Assembly (NCBI GenBank): GCA_002364555.1
Contig: DEYM01000170.1
Span: 1 to 50,316 of the forward strand
Reading direction: 5' to 3'
DNA from: Phycisphaerales bacterium UBA3158
Lineage (GTDB): Bacteria; Planctomycetota; Phycisphaerae; Phycisphaerales; SM1A02
Length of the DNA stretch: 50,316 bases
Within the stretch, counting starts at the first letter, position 1; every line of letters starts with the position of its first letter. The notes below the pieces were generated by a model. That model worked only from the letters and a program-made list of their open reading frames with translations, was not told the origin of the DNA and made no database searches. The translations under genes and the position numbers were made by a program. Shown here piece after piece: positions 33,488 through 42,261 of the stretch.

Positions 33488-34405
33488 ATGACCATCAAGA
33501 TCCATCAAGTCGATCTCGACTATCTCGGTCTTCAAGGCGCCATAGCGGCGTGGGCGGTCGAAGGACCAGATGGATGGGTACTTGTCGAGTCGGGACCAGA
33601 AAGCTGCTGGAAGACGTTGCAGTCGGGCCTTGGTTCACTTGGTGTGGAGCCGGGTGATCTCAAGGGGGTTCTGCTCACCCATATACATCTCGATCACGCC
33701 GGTGGCGCCTGGAGGTTGGCGGAACTCGGGGTCCCTGTCCATGTGCATGAACGTGGTGCTCGTCATCTGATCAATCCCGAGAAACTTCTGGCCAGTGCCA
33801 CGAGAATCTACGGAGACGACATGGATCGACTCTGGGGAACACTCGAAGCCTGCCCCGAACAGCTCGTTCATCCTGCATCGGATGGTGACAAGGTCACGGT
33901 GGCGGGTCTGGAATTTCAGGCGATCGAAACTCCGGGTCATGCTCGTCATCATCATGCATGGAGTCTGGAGGACAGCACTCCAGCCACCGTCTTCACGGGT
34001 GATGCGGCCGCGATGCTCATTCCCGATTCGACATGGATCTCCATCCCCATGCCACCGCCCGAGATGGATCTGGATGCCTGGAACTCGACGATCGATCGAC
34101 TTCAGGCAGGGCACTGGTCGAGACTGTGCCTGACCCATGGAGGCACCGTCGAAGGGGCCCACATACCAAGTCACCTGGAAACTCTTCGCAAAGGGCTTCA
34201 TGAACAGGTCGACTTCATTCGATCGCTGAAGAATCGGTGCGCCGATCTGGAGTCACAGAGGCCTATCTACAGAGCCTGGCTGCTCGAATCAGCCTTGGAA
34301 TCCGGGATTTCGGAGACGGTTTTCAATCAATTCGTCTCCATCGGACTGCTCAATATGAACCTCTCAGGGGTATCCAGGTATATCGATCTTGCCTCAAGCC
34401 CCTAA
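33488..34405 (+). CDS. MBL-fold metallo-hydrolase
   Basis: 305 aa from ATG at 33488, likely in one operon with the rhodanese-like gene. The metal site has T-H-I-H-L-D-H at 64-70, H151-like G-H-A-R-H-H, F-T-G-D-A and a C-terminal helical domain with L-C-L-T-H-G-G. That resembles glyoxalase II and lactonase-type MBL hydrolases. The substrate is not evident. Gene pairs of rhodanese and MBL domain are a known theme in persulfide handling, but here the rhodanese lacks its Cys. Confidence 0.88.
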   Translation: MTIKIHQVDLDYLGLQGAIAAWAVEGPDGWVLVESGPESCWKTLQSGLGSLGVEPGDLKGVLLTHIHLDHAGGAWRLAELGVPVHVHERGARHLINPEKLLASATRIYGDDMDRLWGTLEACPEQLVHPASDGDKVTVAGLEFQAIETPGHARHHHAWSLEDSTPATVFTGDAAAMLIPDSTWISIPMPPPEMDLDAWNSTIDRLQAGHWSRLCLTHGGTVEGAHIPSHLETLRKGLHEQVDFIRSLKNRCADLESQRPIYRAWLLESALESGISETVFNQFVSIGLLNMNLSGVSRYIDLASSP

Positions 34406-34416
34406 AAAGGCTTTTT
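34396..34416 (+). terminator. Weak hairpin terminator candidate after the MBL gene
   Basis: A 5-bp stem (34396-34400 with 34409-34413) overlaps the stop codon and is followed by T residues. The stem is short, so this is uncertain. Confidence 0.35.
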
Positions 34417-34651
34417 CATCGTCTGATGGATCAAACTTGAATAGGCCTTGGAAGGGGCAAAAAGGCGTTGCCTGCACCCAATTCCCGCCTTAGGCTTAAT
34501 GGTCTTTCCTTCCCTGCCGATTGGAAGGAACATCCAGAGGGTGTTTGCCCGAACAGTATGAATGGCTCGGGTCCCCCATCGGGGGTGTCCCCGCCCTTGA
34601 GAATTGAACCAAACCCACCTGTCAACGACCCGTTAGTAAGAGGATCAGAAG
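34417..34651 (+). other. Hairpin-rich leader region of the GSDH gene
   Basis: 235 bp without gene. It contains an 8-bp stem (34506-34513 with 34523-34530, 9-nt loop), a 5-bp C/G hairpin (34573-34577 with 34581-34585) and the AGGA ribosome-binding site (34641-34644). No riboswitch class was recognised. Confidence 0.35.
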
Positions 34652-36541
34652 ATGTTGAAGAGAGCAGTAGCTGGCCTGGCCATCACCGGATTGTGTGTTG
34701 CCGCCACCAGTCAATTGGATCTGTCACCGGTAGTCGATTCCACGATTCCCGACAAGCAGATTGACCGTTCACTTGAACGATCCGGAGCCGACGAGGTCCT
34801 CACCAGTTTCCGACTGGCGACAGGACTCGCACGTCCGGTCTTCGTGACCAATGACGGCATCAATCCCGACTGGATCTACGTGGTCGAACAACGTTCCGGT
34901 TCCACGGGTCGAATCAAGATCCTCGACAGGACCAACGGCAGTGTCATCTCGACATTCCTGTCCGTCAGTGGCGTGAACACGGGATCCGAACAGGGCCTCC
35001 TGGGCATGTGCTTTGATCCCGACTACGAGAACAACGGTTACTTCTACGTCAACTACACCGCCAACAGCACGACATACATAACCCGCTACACGCGATCATC
35101 GAACCCGCAGACTGCCGATTCGTCATCAGCCACCGTGGTCTATTCGTATGCCCAACCGTATTCGAACCACAATGCCGGATGGCTGGACTTCGGTCCCGAC
35201 GGCTATCTGTACATCAGCATGGGTGATGGTGGTTCGGGCGGCGACCCCGGAAACCGCGCACAGAACCTGAACAACGATCTGGGCAAGATGCTGAGGATCG
35301 ATGTCAGTTCGTTGCCCTACACGATCCCGGCCACCAATCCATTCTCCGGCACTTCCTACGGGGAGGTCTGGGCCTACGGACTTCGCAACGTCTGGCGAGC
35401 CGCCTTCGACCGTCTCACCGGAGACCTCTGGATGGCCGACGTGGGCCAGAACGAGTGGGAGGAGATCGATTTCCAGCTCGCCAGCAGCGCTGGTGGGGAA
35501 AACTGGGGATGGCGATGCTACGAGGGTGACAACACCTACAACACCAGTGGATGCCCGGGATCGGGCACCCTGTCGTTCCCCATCTGGGAATACAGCCATG
35601 GTGGTTCCCCATTCCGATGCTCCATCACGGGCGGATACGTCTATCGAGGATCGAGCATGCCATGGCTGCAAGGCACCTACTTCTTCGGTGACTACTGCTC
35701 CAACCAGATCTGGTCACTTCGTTATGACGGCGTGAACGTATCCGACTATCAGGATCGCACGAACGAACTCTCGCCGAACGCGGGTTCGATCGGAGCCATC
35801 TCGAGCTTCGGTGAGGACTACTACGGCGAGCTCTACATCTGCGACCTCAATGGCGAGATCTTCAAGATTCTCGCGGACGCTCCAACGGGCGCCTGCTGTT
35901 TCAACGAGGCGTGCATCCCGAGTCAGACCTCGGCGAACTGCTCCAATGTCGGAGGCGTGTATCAGGGTGACAACATCAACTGTGGTGACATCAACTGCGC
36001 CCTGCCACCGAGCAATGACGACTGCAGTTCAGCTGCCGTCGCCGAGGAGGGCAACACCGACTACGACACGGACAATGCGACCGACAGTGGAATCAGCGAA
36101 AGCTGCACCACCTTCGGAGCCGACGTCTGGTTCAAGTTCAATCCGCTCTATGACGGAACGATGCTCGGCAGCGTGACCGGTACGCTCTTCGATCCTGCTG
36201 TGGCGATGTATGTCGAAAGCTGCCCTGGTGGTGACTTCGAGAGCGTCGTCTGCGATCAGACGTCATTCATCTACACCGTCGAGGAATCCAAGAACTACTA
36301 CATCAGGATCGGCAACTCCGATGGTGACACCGGATTCGGACAACTCACCATCAGTGTGATTCCCTCCAAGGAGGAGTGCCCTGGTGACTGTGATGATGAT
36401 GGACAGCGAAACGTCAACGACCTGCTGATTCTGCTGGCCGACTTCGGCGACGAAAGTGATTGTGATATCTCCGGTGACGGCATCATCTCGGTGGACGACA
36501 TCCTGGATCTCATATCCAGCTTCAACATCCCATGTGAATAG
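34652..36541 (+). CDS. Exported PQQ-dependent sugar-dehydrogenase-like (GSDH) protein with EF-hand doublet
   Basis: 629 aa with signal peptide. Residues 50-405 are a GSDH/sorbosone-dehydrogenase six-bladed propeller (A-R-P-V-F-V, G-L-L-G-M-C-F-D-P-D-Y, N-H-N-A-G-W-L-D-F-G-P-D-G, V-W-A-Y-G-L-R-N-V-W-R). Residues 412-450 are a Cys-rich T-G-A-C-C-F-N module, then an N-D-D-C-S-S-A beta-sandwich to about 575, and two Ca-binding loops (579-625, D-C-D-D-D-G-Q-R-N-V-N-D-L-L and D-I-S-G-D-G-I-I-S-V-D-D-I-L). Extracellular oxidation of sugars or aldehydes is the family role; cofactor use is inferred. Confidence 0.9.
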   Translation: MLKRAVAGLAITGLCVAATSQLDLSPVVDSTIPDKQIDRSLERSGADEVLTSFRLATGLARPVFVTNDGINPDWIYVVEQRSGSTGRIKILDRTNGSVISTFLSVSGVNTGSEQGLLGMCFDPDYENNGYFYVNYTANSTTYITRYTRSSNPQTADSSSATVVYSYAQPYSNHNAGWLDFGPDGYLYISMGDGGSGGDPGNRAQNLNNDLGKMLRIDVSSLPYTIPATNPFSGTSYGEVWAYGLRNVWRAAFDRLTGDLWMADVGQNEWEEIDFQLASSAGGENWGWRCYEGDNTYNTSGCPGSGTLSFPIWEYSHGGSPFRCSITGGYVYRGSSMPWLQGTYFFGDYCSNQIWSLRYDGVNVSDYQDRTNELSPNAGSIGAISSFGEDYYGELYICDLNGEIFKILADAPTGACCFNEACIPSQTSANCSNVGGVYQGDNINCGDINCALPPSNDDCSSAAVAEEGNTDYDTDNATDSGISESCTTFGADVWFKFNPLYDGTMLGSVTGTLFDPAVAMYVESCPGGDFESVVCDQTSFIYTVEESKNYYIRIGNSDGDTGFGQLTISVIPSKEECPGDCDDDGQRNVNDLLILLADFGDESDCDISGDGIISVDDILDLISSFNIPCE

Positions 36542-36573
36542 TCCCTGATAAAAACAGCTGAATGAACCCTCAG

Positions 36574-36602
36574 AAGGGCCGGAGGAATTTCCTCCGGCCC
36601 TT
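36574..36602 (+). terminator. Rho-independent terminator of the GSDH gene
   Basis: A 12-bp perfect GC-rich stem (36574-36585 with 36591-36602, loop AATTT), followed by CCTTCTT. It lies between the GSDH gene and the tRNA gene. Confidence 0.8.
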
Positions 36603-36642
36603 CCTTCTTGGACACCGACTTGATATCCTGTTGCGTTCGTCC

Positions 36643-36716
36643 GGGCTAGTAGCTCAGCTGGCTAGAGCGCACCCCTGATAAGGGTGAGGTCGGAGGTTCG
36701 AGTCCTCTCTGGCCCA
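36643..36716 (+). tRNA. trnI: tRNA-Ile (anticodon GAT)
   Basis: 74 nt cloverleaf: acceptor stem 36643-36649 with 36709-36715 (one G-U), A at 36716 as discriminator, anticodon GAT at 36677-36679 within loop CTGATAA, and GTTCGAGTC in the T arm. CCA is not encoded. It is solitary, not within an rRNA operon. Antisense frames through it yield spurious 'proteins' of about 190 and 136 aa, which were rejected. Confidence 0.97.
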
Positions 36717-36720
36717 TTTG

Positions 36721-36752
36721 ATGGCGGATCCCATGTGGATCCGCCATTTTTT
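36721..36752 (+). terminator. Rho-independent terminator of tRNA-Ile
   Basis: An 11-bp stem (36721-36731 with 36737-36747, loop CATGT) followed by six T (36747-36752), 5 bp after the tRNA. Confidence 0.92.
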
Positions 36753-36884
36753 CGTTTTGAAGTGGGTTGATGTGGGCATCTGGATGTGAGGGCCACCGAG
36801 GTCTTCGAGGCGAGTATGATCGTGGATTGCTCGCGGCGGTGGGTCGCGAACCATGGCAACCAAATGGAAGCAAGAGGAATAACA

Positions 36885-37835
36885 ATGCGTCGTGCAAAGA
36901 TCAGTGTCATCGGGGCTGGAAATGTCGGAGCAACCTGTGCCCATTGGGCCGCTGCCAAGGAATTGGGTGATGTCGTCCTGGTCGATATTCCCGACAAGGA
37001 AGGTGTCGCCAAGGGCAAGGCACTCGATCTTGCCTGCTGTGGACCCATTGAGCATTTCGATGCCAGAATCACAGGAACCAGCGACTACAAGGACATCGCC
37101 GGTTCGGATGTTGTCATCGTCACCGCAGGCCTGCCGCGCAAGCCGGGCATGAGCCGCGATGATCTCATCCAGACGAACGTGAAGATCGTCAAGAGCGTCT
37201 CCGAACAGATCGCCAAGCATGCCCCGGAATCAGTCGTCATCGTCGTGGCCAACCCGCTCGATGCCATGGTCTACACGGCCTGGAAGACGACCGGATTCCC
37301 CACGAACAGGATCATCGGGCAGGCTGGCTGCCTGGACGTCGCCCGATTCTGCACCTTCATCGCGATGGAGATCGGCTGCAGTGTCGAGGATGTCACCGCC
37401 ATTCTCCTTGGTGGACATGGTGACGACATGGTCCCACTGCCGAGATTCGCCAGTGTCCACGGCATCCCTGTTCAGCAGCTCCTGTCGGATGAAACCATCC
37501 AGGCATGTGTAGACCGAGCCAAGGTGGGTGGGGGAGAGATCGTGAAGCTCATGGGCACCAGTGCCTATTACGCACCAGCCAGTGGTTCGGTCCAGATGGC
37601 CGAGGCGATCATCAAGGACAAGAAGCGAATCCTGCCCTGCGCCGGCTACTGCGATGCCGAATACGGCGTCGGTGGTTATTTCGTGGGCGTTCCCTGTGTT
37701 CTGGGAGCCAATGGAATGGAGCAGGTCATCGAGATCGATCTCGACGCCGACGAGAAGGTTCTCATGGATGAGTCAGTCAGCCATGTGAAGGACCTCGTGA
37801 AGGTGGTTCAGGAAACCTTCCCCGAACTGGTCTGA
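36885..37835 (+). CDS. mdh: Malate dehydrogenase
   Basis: 316 aa from ATG at 36885, decided by AGAGG at 36873-36877; the frame extends upstream without likeness. NAD-dependent oxidation of malate in the TCA cycle. Glycine motif V-I-G-A-G-N-V-G, D34 for NAD selection, substrate Arg residues R85 and R91 in G-L-P-R-K-P-G-M-S-R (two Arg favour malate over lactate), N123, R154 and catalytic H178 in G-G-H-G-D. It is the LDH-like MDH type 3. A terminator follows at 37859. Confidence 0.95.
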   Translation: MRRAKISVIGAGNVGATCAHWAAAKELGDVVLVDIPDKEGVAKGKALDLACCGPIEHFDARITGTSDYKDIAGSDVVIVTAGLPRKPGMSRDDLIQTNVKIVKSVSEQIAKHAPESVVIVVANPLDAMVYTAWKTTGFPTNRIIGQAGCLDVARFCTFIAMEIGCSVEDVTAILLGGHGDDMVPLPRFASVHGIPVQQLLSDETIQACVDRAKVGGGEIVKLMGTSAYYAPASGSVQMAEAIIKDKKRILPCAGYCDAEYGVGGYFVGVPCVLGANGMEQVIEIDLDADEKVLMDESVSHVKDLVKVVQETFPELV

Positions 37836-37858
37836 TCGAATTCGAATTCCACATCATG

Positions 37859-37892
37859 AACAGCCCGAGGCTCCATGGCTTCGGGCTGTTTT
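37859..37892 (+). terminator. Rho-independent terminator of mdh
   Basis: A 13-bp stem (37859-37871 with 37878-37890, one G-T pair, loop TCCATG) ends in a T-run (37889-37892) followed by CTT. Confidence 0.88.
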
Positions 37893-37950
37893 CTTGATGG
37901 AGTCCATGCAGGCGTGCTCTTGATGGACGCGTTGACGATAAGCTGACGTC

Positions 37951-38406
37951 ATGGGTGAAGTGCTTGGAATCTGGATCTCGACCGAAACCGGTGGTGACAA
38001 CCAGCCCCTCGAGACGGTCCTTGCAGTTGCGGGCGAGGGGCTTGTGGGTGATCGTTACAGACGAAGCGGAAAACCCGATCAGGAGATCACCCTGATCGAG
38101 TCCGAACAGCTCGATTGGTTCCAGCAGGAACACGGCATGTCGTTTCCCCCGGCCCAGACTCGTCGCAACATACTCACGCGAGATATCCGGCTCAATGAGC
38201 TCGTTGGCCGCCGGATACTCATCGGTGGAGCCGTCATCGAGGGCATGAGACTCTGTGAACCCTGCAAGACACTCCAGGAGAGAACCGGATTGCCCGTTCT
38301 ACCCGCCATGATCAACCGCGGCGGGCTGAACTGCCGGATCATCCAGGGGGGGGAAATCAGGATCGGTGACGCTATCGACCAAATCCGGGAGAATGCCAAA
38401 GACTGA
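37951..38406 (+). CDS. MOSC-domain protein
   Basis: 151 aa. Stand-alone MOSC domain, the C-terminal module of molybdenum cofactor sulfurases. Seen: G-L-V-G-D-R-Y, I-T-L-I-E-S-E, T-R-R-N-I-L-T-R, and the conserved Cys 102 in L-C-E-P-C-K-T-L, which binds Mo in family members. A run of eight G (38346-38353) lies in the coding sequence. Sulfur or N-hydroxyl handling is inferred. No moa or moe gene is near. Confidence 0.88.
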   Translation: MGEVLGIWISTETGGDNQPLETVLAVAGEGLVGDRYRRSGKPDQEITLIESEQLDWFQQEHGMSFPPAQTRRNILTRDIRLNELVGRRILIGGAVIEGMRLCEPCKTLQERTGLPVLPAMINRGGLNCRIIQGGEIRIGDAIDQIRENAKD

Positions 38407-38446
38407 AGGATTCATCTCGATTCCATGACGTCGCTGGAGCCTGTCC

Positions 38447-39232
38447 ATGTCGAACACCGATTCAAGCCAGTTGAAGAGCAGAGAACTCAAGCTGTACGAC
38501 CTCGTGGTCCTCGTGGTCTCCGTCGTGACCCTGGTGGCGATGATCTGGCAGCTCTTCCTGAAACAGAATTCGGAGATGTATCGGCTGCTGAACATAGCCG
38601 ACTACCTGATATGCGTGGTCTTCTTCATCGACTACATACGCCAGATCGTGATCGCCAAGAATCGCTGGCGGTACATCTTCACGTGGGGGATATTCGATCT
38701 GGTTTCCAGTATTCCGGCGATAGGACCTCTTCGAGTCCTCAAGATCGTCCGCGTCATTCGAATCATCCGAATCGTCCGTTCTCTTCGAATCATCTCCCAG
38801 ACACTCATTCGGGACAAGCTGGCATCCGCCGTGAGCATGCTGGCCCTGATCGGATCACTCACCATCTTTCTTTGCTGCATAGGTGTTCTGCACTACGAGT
38901 CCCAGGTACCCACTGCAACCATCCAGACTGCGCAGGACGTCACCTGGTGGGCCGTCGTCACGACATCCACGGTCGGCTACGGGGACATGTACCCCGTCAC
39001 GATCGAGGGTCGGATCATGGCCGTCGTGGTCATGTGTGTCGGTATCGGCCTCTTCGCCACCTTTGCCGGTGCTCTGGCCGGGATATTCATGCGTAAACCA
39101 AAGGACATCCCATCCAGTGCCGCCGAGCGGTATCACTTCATCGTGGACCAGAACAATCGTGTGCTTTCACGAATCGATGCGCTGGAGGAGCAGATCAAGA
39201 AGATGCAGGATCTCCAGAAGGAAAAGTCCTGA
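38447..39232 (+). CDS. Voltage-gated potassium channel, KvAP-like
   Basis: 261 aa with the six-segment plan. GGAG is 7 bp before ATG at 38447. S1 about 17-36, S2 about 47-63, S4 with Arg at 96, 102, 105, 108, 111 and 114 (charge every third residue), S5/S6 around the filter T-S-T-V-G-Y-G-D at 173-180. A short C-terminal coiled coil (about 232-258) may set the tetramer. It should conduct K+ at the inner membrane. No RCK domain. Confidence 0.91.
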   Translation: MSNTDSSQLKSRELKLYDLVVLVVSVVTLVAMIWQLFLKQNSEMYRLLNIADYLICVVFFIDYIRQIVIAKNRWRYIFTWGIFDLVSSIPAIGPLRVLKIVRVIRIIRIVRSLRIISQTLIRDKLASAVSMLALIGSLTIFLCCIGVLHYESQVPTATIQTAQDVTWWAVVTTSTVGYGDMYPVTIEGRIMAVVVMCVGIGLFATFAGALAGIFMRKPKDIPSSAAERYHFIVDQNNRVLSRIDALEEQIKKMQDLQKEKS

Positions 39233-39379
39233 GATCCTGATCTGGAGTCCCGGAAAAGGCGTCGCAGGGCAAATTTCAGATTTCAATTGAGTGTTGCGCG
39301 CCCAGCGATACCATTGCTTTCTTATTCAGAGAAGAAACCATTCCAATGGATGTTTGATCATCTACCGAGGAGAGTACCC

Positions 39380-40444
39380 ATGTCATTGAAGATCGTGTCA
39401 TGTTTATGCGGCGCACTGACGGCCTCAATTGCAGCCATCCCCGTTTCTGCGGACACCTTCAATGTGCCTGGTGATTTCAACACGATTCAGGAGGCGATCG
39501 ACAATGCCTCCGCAAACGACACCATTCTGGTGGGCCCCGGAACCTACGACGGTCCGATCGATTTCCTCACCCGGGACATCATCGTGAAGTCGACGGATGG
39601 TCCTGAAGCGACCATCATCGATGGGGCCAATACCAATGCATCACTGGTATCCATGATCCACTGCAATTCACCTGCTCGTCTGGAGGGTTTCACGTTCCAG
39701 AATGCGGACGGCGGATCGGATGTCAGCCAGGACGGGAACATCATCGTCGGTGGTGGCGTACGCGTACTCGTCGGTAGCCCGGTGATCGAGAACTGCATAT
39801 TCAACAACTGTCGCTCCGGTTACGGAGGCGGGATGCATGTCGGAGGCTCGGACGTCACGATAATCAACTGTGATTTCTTCGGATGCTCGTCCTCGGCGAA
39901 CGGTGGCGCGTTGCTCATCATCAATGGCCTGGCAACGATCGAGGAGTGCCGGTTCGATGACAATCAGGCCACGCTCCAGGGTGGCGCCATCCATATCGTG
40001 AACGGTGAAGGGCACACGATGTCGAACTCGACGATCATCAACAACTACGCCATCGATGGTGGGGGCATCTCCTGGCAGAATGTCCAGACGGAATTCCCCT
40101 TCGAGATAGATTCCTGCACCATTACGAACAACGAGGCCCTGAATGCCGGTGGCGGCATTCGAGGAGTCGCGGGATCGCAGCCAATCGTCTTCACCGGATC
40201 GACCCTGTGCGACAACGAACCCGATGAGATCGTCGGACCCTTCGTCGATGATGGTGGCAACACGCTGTGCGTATGCCCGGCGGACATCAATGGAAGTGGA
40301 ATCGTCGAGGTCGACGACATCCTGGTGGTCGTGGCTCAATGGGCGACCAGTGGACCCCAGGGCGATGTGAATCACGACGGAATCGTGGACATCACGGATC
40401 TTCTGATCACGCTCGACGCCTTCGGCCCCTGTGAGAATCTCTGA
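39380..40444 (+). CDS. Secreted parallel beta-helix protein with EF-hand doublet
   Basis: 354 aa from ATG at 39380 with GAGGAGAG at 39367-39374. Signal peptide (cleavage near V-S-A-D). Residues 25-290 contain N-T-I-Q-E-A-I-D-N-A, the entry motif of right-handed beta-helix proteins, and repeats of G-G-A-L/I-H, N-C-x-F and N-N. No catalytic acid pair typical of pectin lyases was noted. The C-terminus has two Ca-binding loops (D-I-N-G-S-G-I-V-E-V-D-D-I-L and D-V-N-H-D-G-I-V-D-I-T-D-L-L, about 299-350). Surface polymer binding is inferred. Confidence 0.88.
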   Translation: MSLKIVSCLCGALTASIAAIPVSADTFNVPGDFNTIQEAIDNASANDTILVGPGTYDGPIDFLTRDIIVKSTDGPEATIIDGANTNASLVSMIHCNSPARLEGFTFQNADGGSDVSQDGNIIVGGGVRVLVGSPVIENCIFNNCRSGYGGGMHVGGSDVTIINCDFFGCSSSANGGALLIINGLATIEECRFDDNQATLQGGAIHIVNGEGHTMSNSTIINNYAIDGGGISWQNVQTEFPFEIDSCTITNNEALNAGGGIRGVAGSQPIVFTGSTLCDNEPDEIVGPFVDDGGNTLCVCPADINGSGIVEVDDILVVVAQWATSGPQGDVNHDGIVDITDLLITLDAFGPCENL

Positions 40445-40483
40445 TCGATCCCGATTGATGGGAGCGAACACCGGTAGCCGGGC

Positions 40484-41497
40484 TCAGTCCCTGGCTGCCA
40501 TCATCTCCAGCATGTCGATGCATCGGGTCGCATAGCCCGATTCATTGTCGTACCAGCTGACCACCTTGAAGAAGCGGTCGTTGAGTTCCATGCCGGCCGT
40601 GGCATCGTAGATGCTGCTGTGGGGATCGCCGAGGAAGTCGCTGCTGACGACCGGGTCCTCGGTGTAACCAAGAACACCCTTCATCGGTCCCTCGGATGCG
40701 GCCTTCATGGCGGCACTGATTTCGGACAGGCTGGTCGGTCGCTCGGATCTGAAGGTCAGATCGACGACCGATACGTCCGCGGTGGGAACGCGGAAGGACA
40801 TGCCGGTGAGCTTGCCCTTCACTTCGGGAAGACACAGGGCCACGGCCTTGGCAGCCCCGGTGCTTGCTGGAATGATGTTCATGTAGGCGTTTCGTCCACC
40901 ACGCATGTCCTTCTTGGAAGGACCATCCTGGGTTGGCTGCGTAGCGGTTGCCGCATGTGTCGTCGTCATCAGTCCCTCTGCCAAACCACAACTGTCCATG
41001 ATCACCTTCGTGATCGGCGCAAGGCAGTTGGTGGTGCATGATGCATTGGAGATGATGGTGTGGTTGGCCGGATCGTACTGGTCGCAATTGACCTTGTGAA
41101 CGAACGTCGGAACCTCGTCCGGAGTCTTGGTGGGAGCCGAAATCAGAACCCGCTTGGCACCGGCATCCAGATGCCTGGCCGCATCGGATCGTGCCGTGAA
41201 GAGTCCCGTCGACTCGATGACGTAGTCGACGCCCATGTCTCCCCATGGAATCCGGGATGGATCCCGTTCGCTCAGGCATCGGGTGCTGTGGTTGTCGCAT
41301 ACGAGGCAGTTGTCCGACGCCTGGACTCGGTGATCGAACCTACCGTGCATGGTGTCATAGGAGACCAGATAGGCGAGATTGTCCGCTGGAACCAGATCGT
41401 TGATTCCCACCACCTCGAATCCGCCACGGCGAAGGGCCTCGCGATAGGCCAGACGCCCGATTCGCCCGAAGCCATTGATACCGATTCGAATCGTCAT
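40484..41497 (-). CDS. gap: Glyceraldehyde-3-phosphate dehydrogenase
   Basis: 337 aa from ATG at 41497, decided by GGGAG at 41510-41506; the frame extends to 41590. Glycolytic oxidation of G3P. N-terminal I-G-I-N-G-F-G-R-I-G-R, catalytic C154 in S-N-A-S-C-T-T-N-C and H181 in T-T-H-A-A-T. The segment A-T-A-T-Q-P-T-Q-D-G-P-S-K-K is of the E. coli GapA type. I-N-D favours NAD. No pgk or tpi is adjacent. Confidence 0.96.
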   Translation of the reverse strand: MTIRIGINGFGRIGRLAYREALRRGGFEVVGINDLVPADNLAYLVSYDTMHGRFDHRVQASDNCLVCDNHSTRCLSERDPSRIPWGDMGVDYVIESTGLFTARSDAARHLDAGAKRVLISAPTKTPDEVPTFVHKVNCDQYDPANHTIISNASCTTNCLAPITKVIMDSCGLAEGLMTTTHAATATQPTQDGPSKKDMRGGRNAYMNIIPASTGAAKAVALCLPEVKGKLTGMSFRVPTADVSVVDLTFRSERPTSLSEISAAMKAASEGPMKGVLGYTEDPVVSSDFLGDPHSSIYDATAGMELNDRFFKVVSWYDNESGYATRCIDMLEMMAARD

Positions 41498-41682
41498 GAG
41501 ACTTGCTCCCGCCTCCATGAGGCCAAGGTGGATGATCGACCAATACTGCTCAAGAGGCGGCAGCGTACGTTTCTCGGGCCAAACCTTCAACCATCGAGGG
41601 GGATCGAATGGACCCGAAGGGCGACCTGTGTGCCGTCAGCCGGTCCAAATCCACGTCTGGCGAACCGGATTCCCGCGGGCTG

Positions 41683-42243
41683 TCAGTCGGTGGGTGGATG
41701 CCATGGACGATCATCGATACCTCGCACACGATTGGCCGCGCGAGCCATGGCGAACAGGAGATCGCTGATTCGATTGATCCAGATGATGATCGGGTCCCCG
41801 CATGAACCGGATTCCCGCAAGGTCGTGACTTCACGTTCGCATCGACGAGCCAGCCCGCGAGCGAGGTGGAGTCGAGCCGCCAGTTCGCATCCTCCCGGAA
41901 GAATGAAGGTCTTCAGTGGCTCGTTGGAGCCGTCGACTTCATCGATGAGGGATTCAAGCGACTTCACATCTTCCTGTTTTATCCTCGGAACCTTGTCTTC
42001 ATGCTCACCGCCAGGGGGTGTCGCCAGGTCGGCCCCGAGAACGAAGGCGTGATCCTGAAGGATGTCGAGGATGGCGGCGATTCGCTCATCGCATTCCTCA
42101 CAGCTGACAGCAGCCAGTCCCAATGCCGCGTTCATCTCGTCCGCCGTACCGTAGGCTGCCACACGATGGTGATGCTTTGGTACGCGACCACCACCAAACA
42201 GGTCGGTCTTGCCATCATCACCACGACCTGTATAGAGACGCAT
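41683..42243 (-). CDS. Cob(I)alamin adenosyltransferase, PduO type
   Basis: 186 aa, ATP:corrinoid adenosyltransferase that makes adenosylcobalamin. Signature T-G-R-G-D-D-G-K-T-D-L near the start, later R-V-x-K-H, A-A-Y-G-T-A-D-E-M-N-A, and the ligand-binding R-x-x-C-E-R-E-V block near residue 138, N-R-x-S-D-L-L-F-A. GAGGT 5 bp before ATG at 42243. 18 bp after atpG on the same strand. No cob or B12-dependent enzyme gene is in the window. Confidence 0.94.
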   Translation of the reverse strand: MRLYTGRGDDGKTDLFGGGRVPKHHHRVAAYGTADEMNAALGLAAVSCEECDERIAAILDILQDHAFVLGADLATPPGGEHEDKVPRIKQEDVKSLESLIDEVDGSNEPLKTFILPGGCELAARLHLARGLARRCEREVTTLRESGSCGDPIIIWINRISDLLFAMARAANRVRGIDDRPWHPPTD

Positions 42244-42261
42244 CGCTACCTCGGTTGAAGA

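Noticed and set aside
34417..34651. c-di-GMP or cobalamin riboswitch in the GSDH leader
   Set aside because: The conserved cores of these classes were looked for and are not present.
36654..37220. Minus-strand frames ending in a D-S-N-L-R-P-type tail
   Set aside because: That tail is the antisense translation of the tRNA-Ile gene, a known spurious annotation.
38425..39096. Plus-strand frame of 223 residues over the K+ channel
   Set aside because: It is the +1-type shadow of the channel gene; the channel's S4 and filter motifs are clear.
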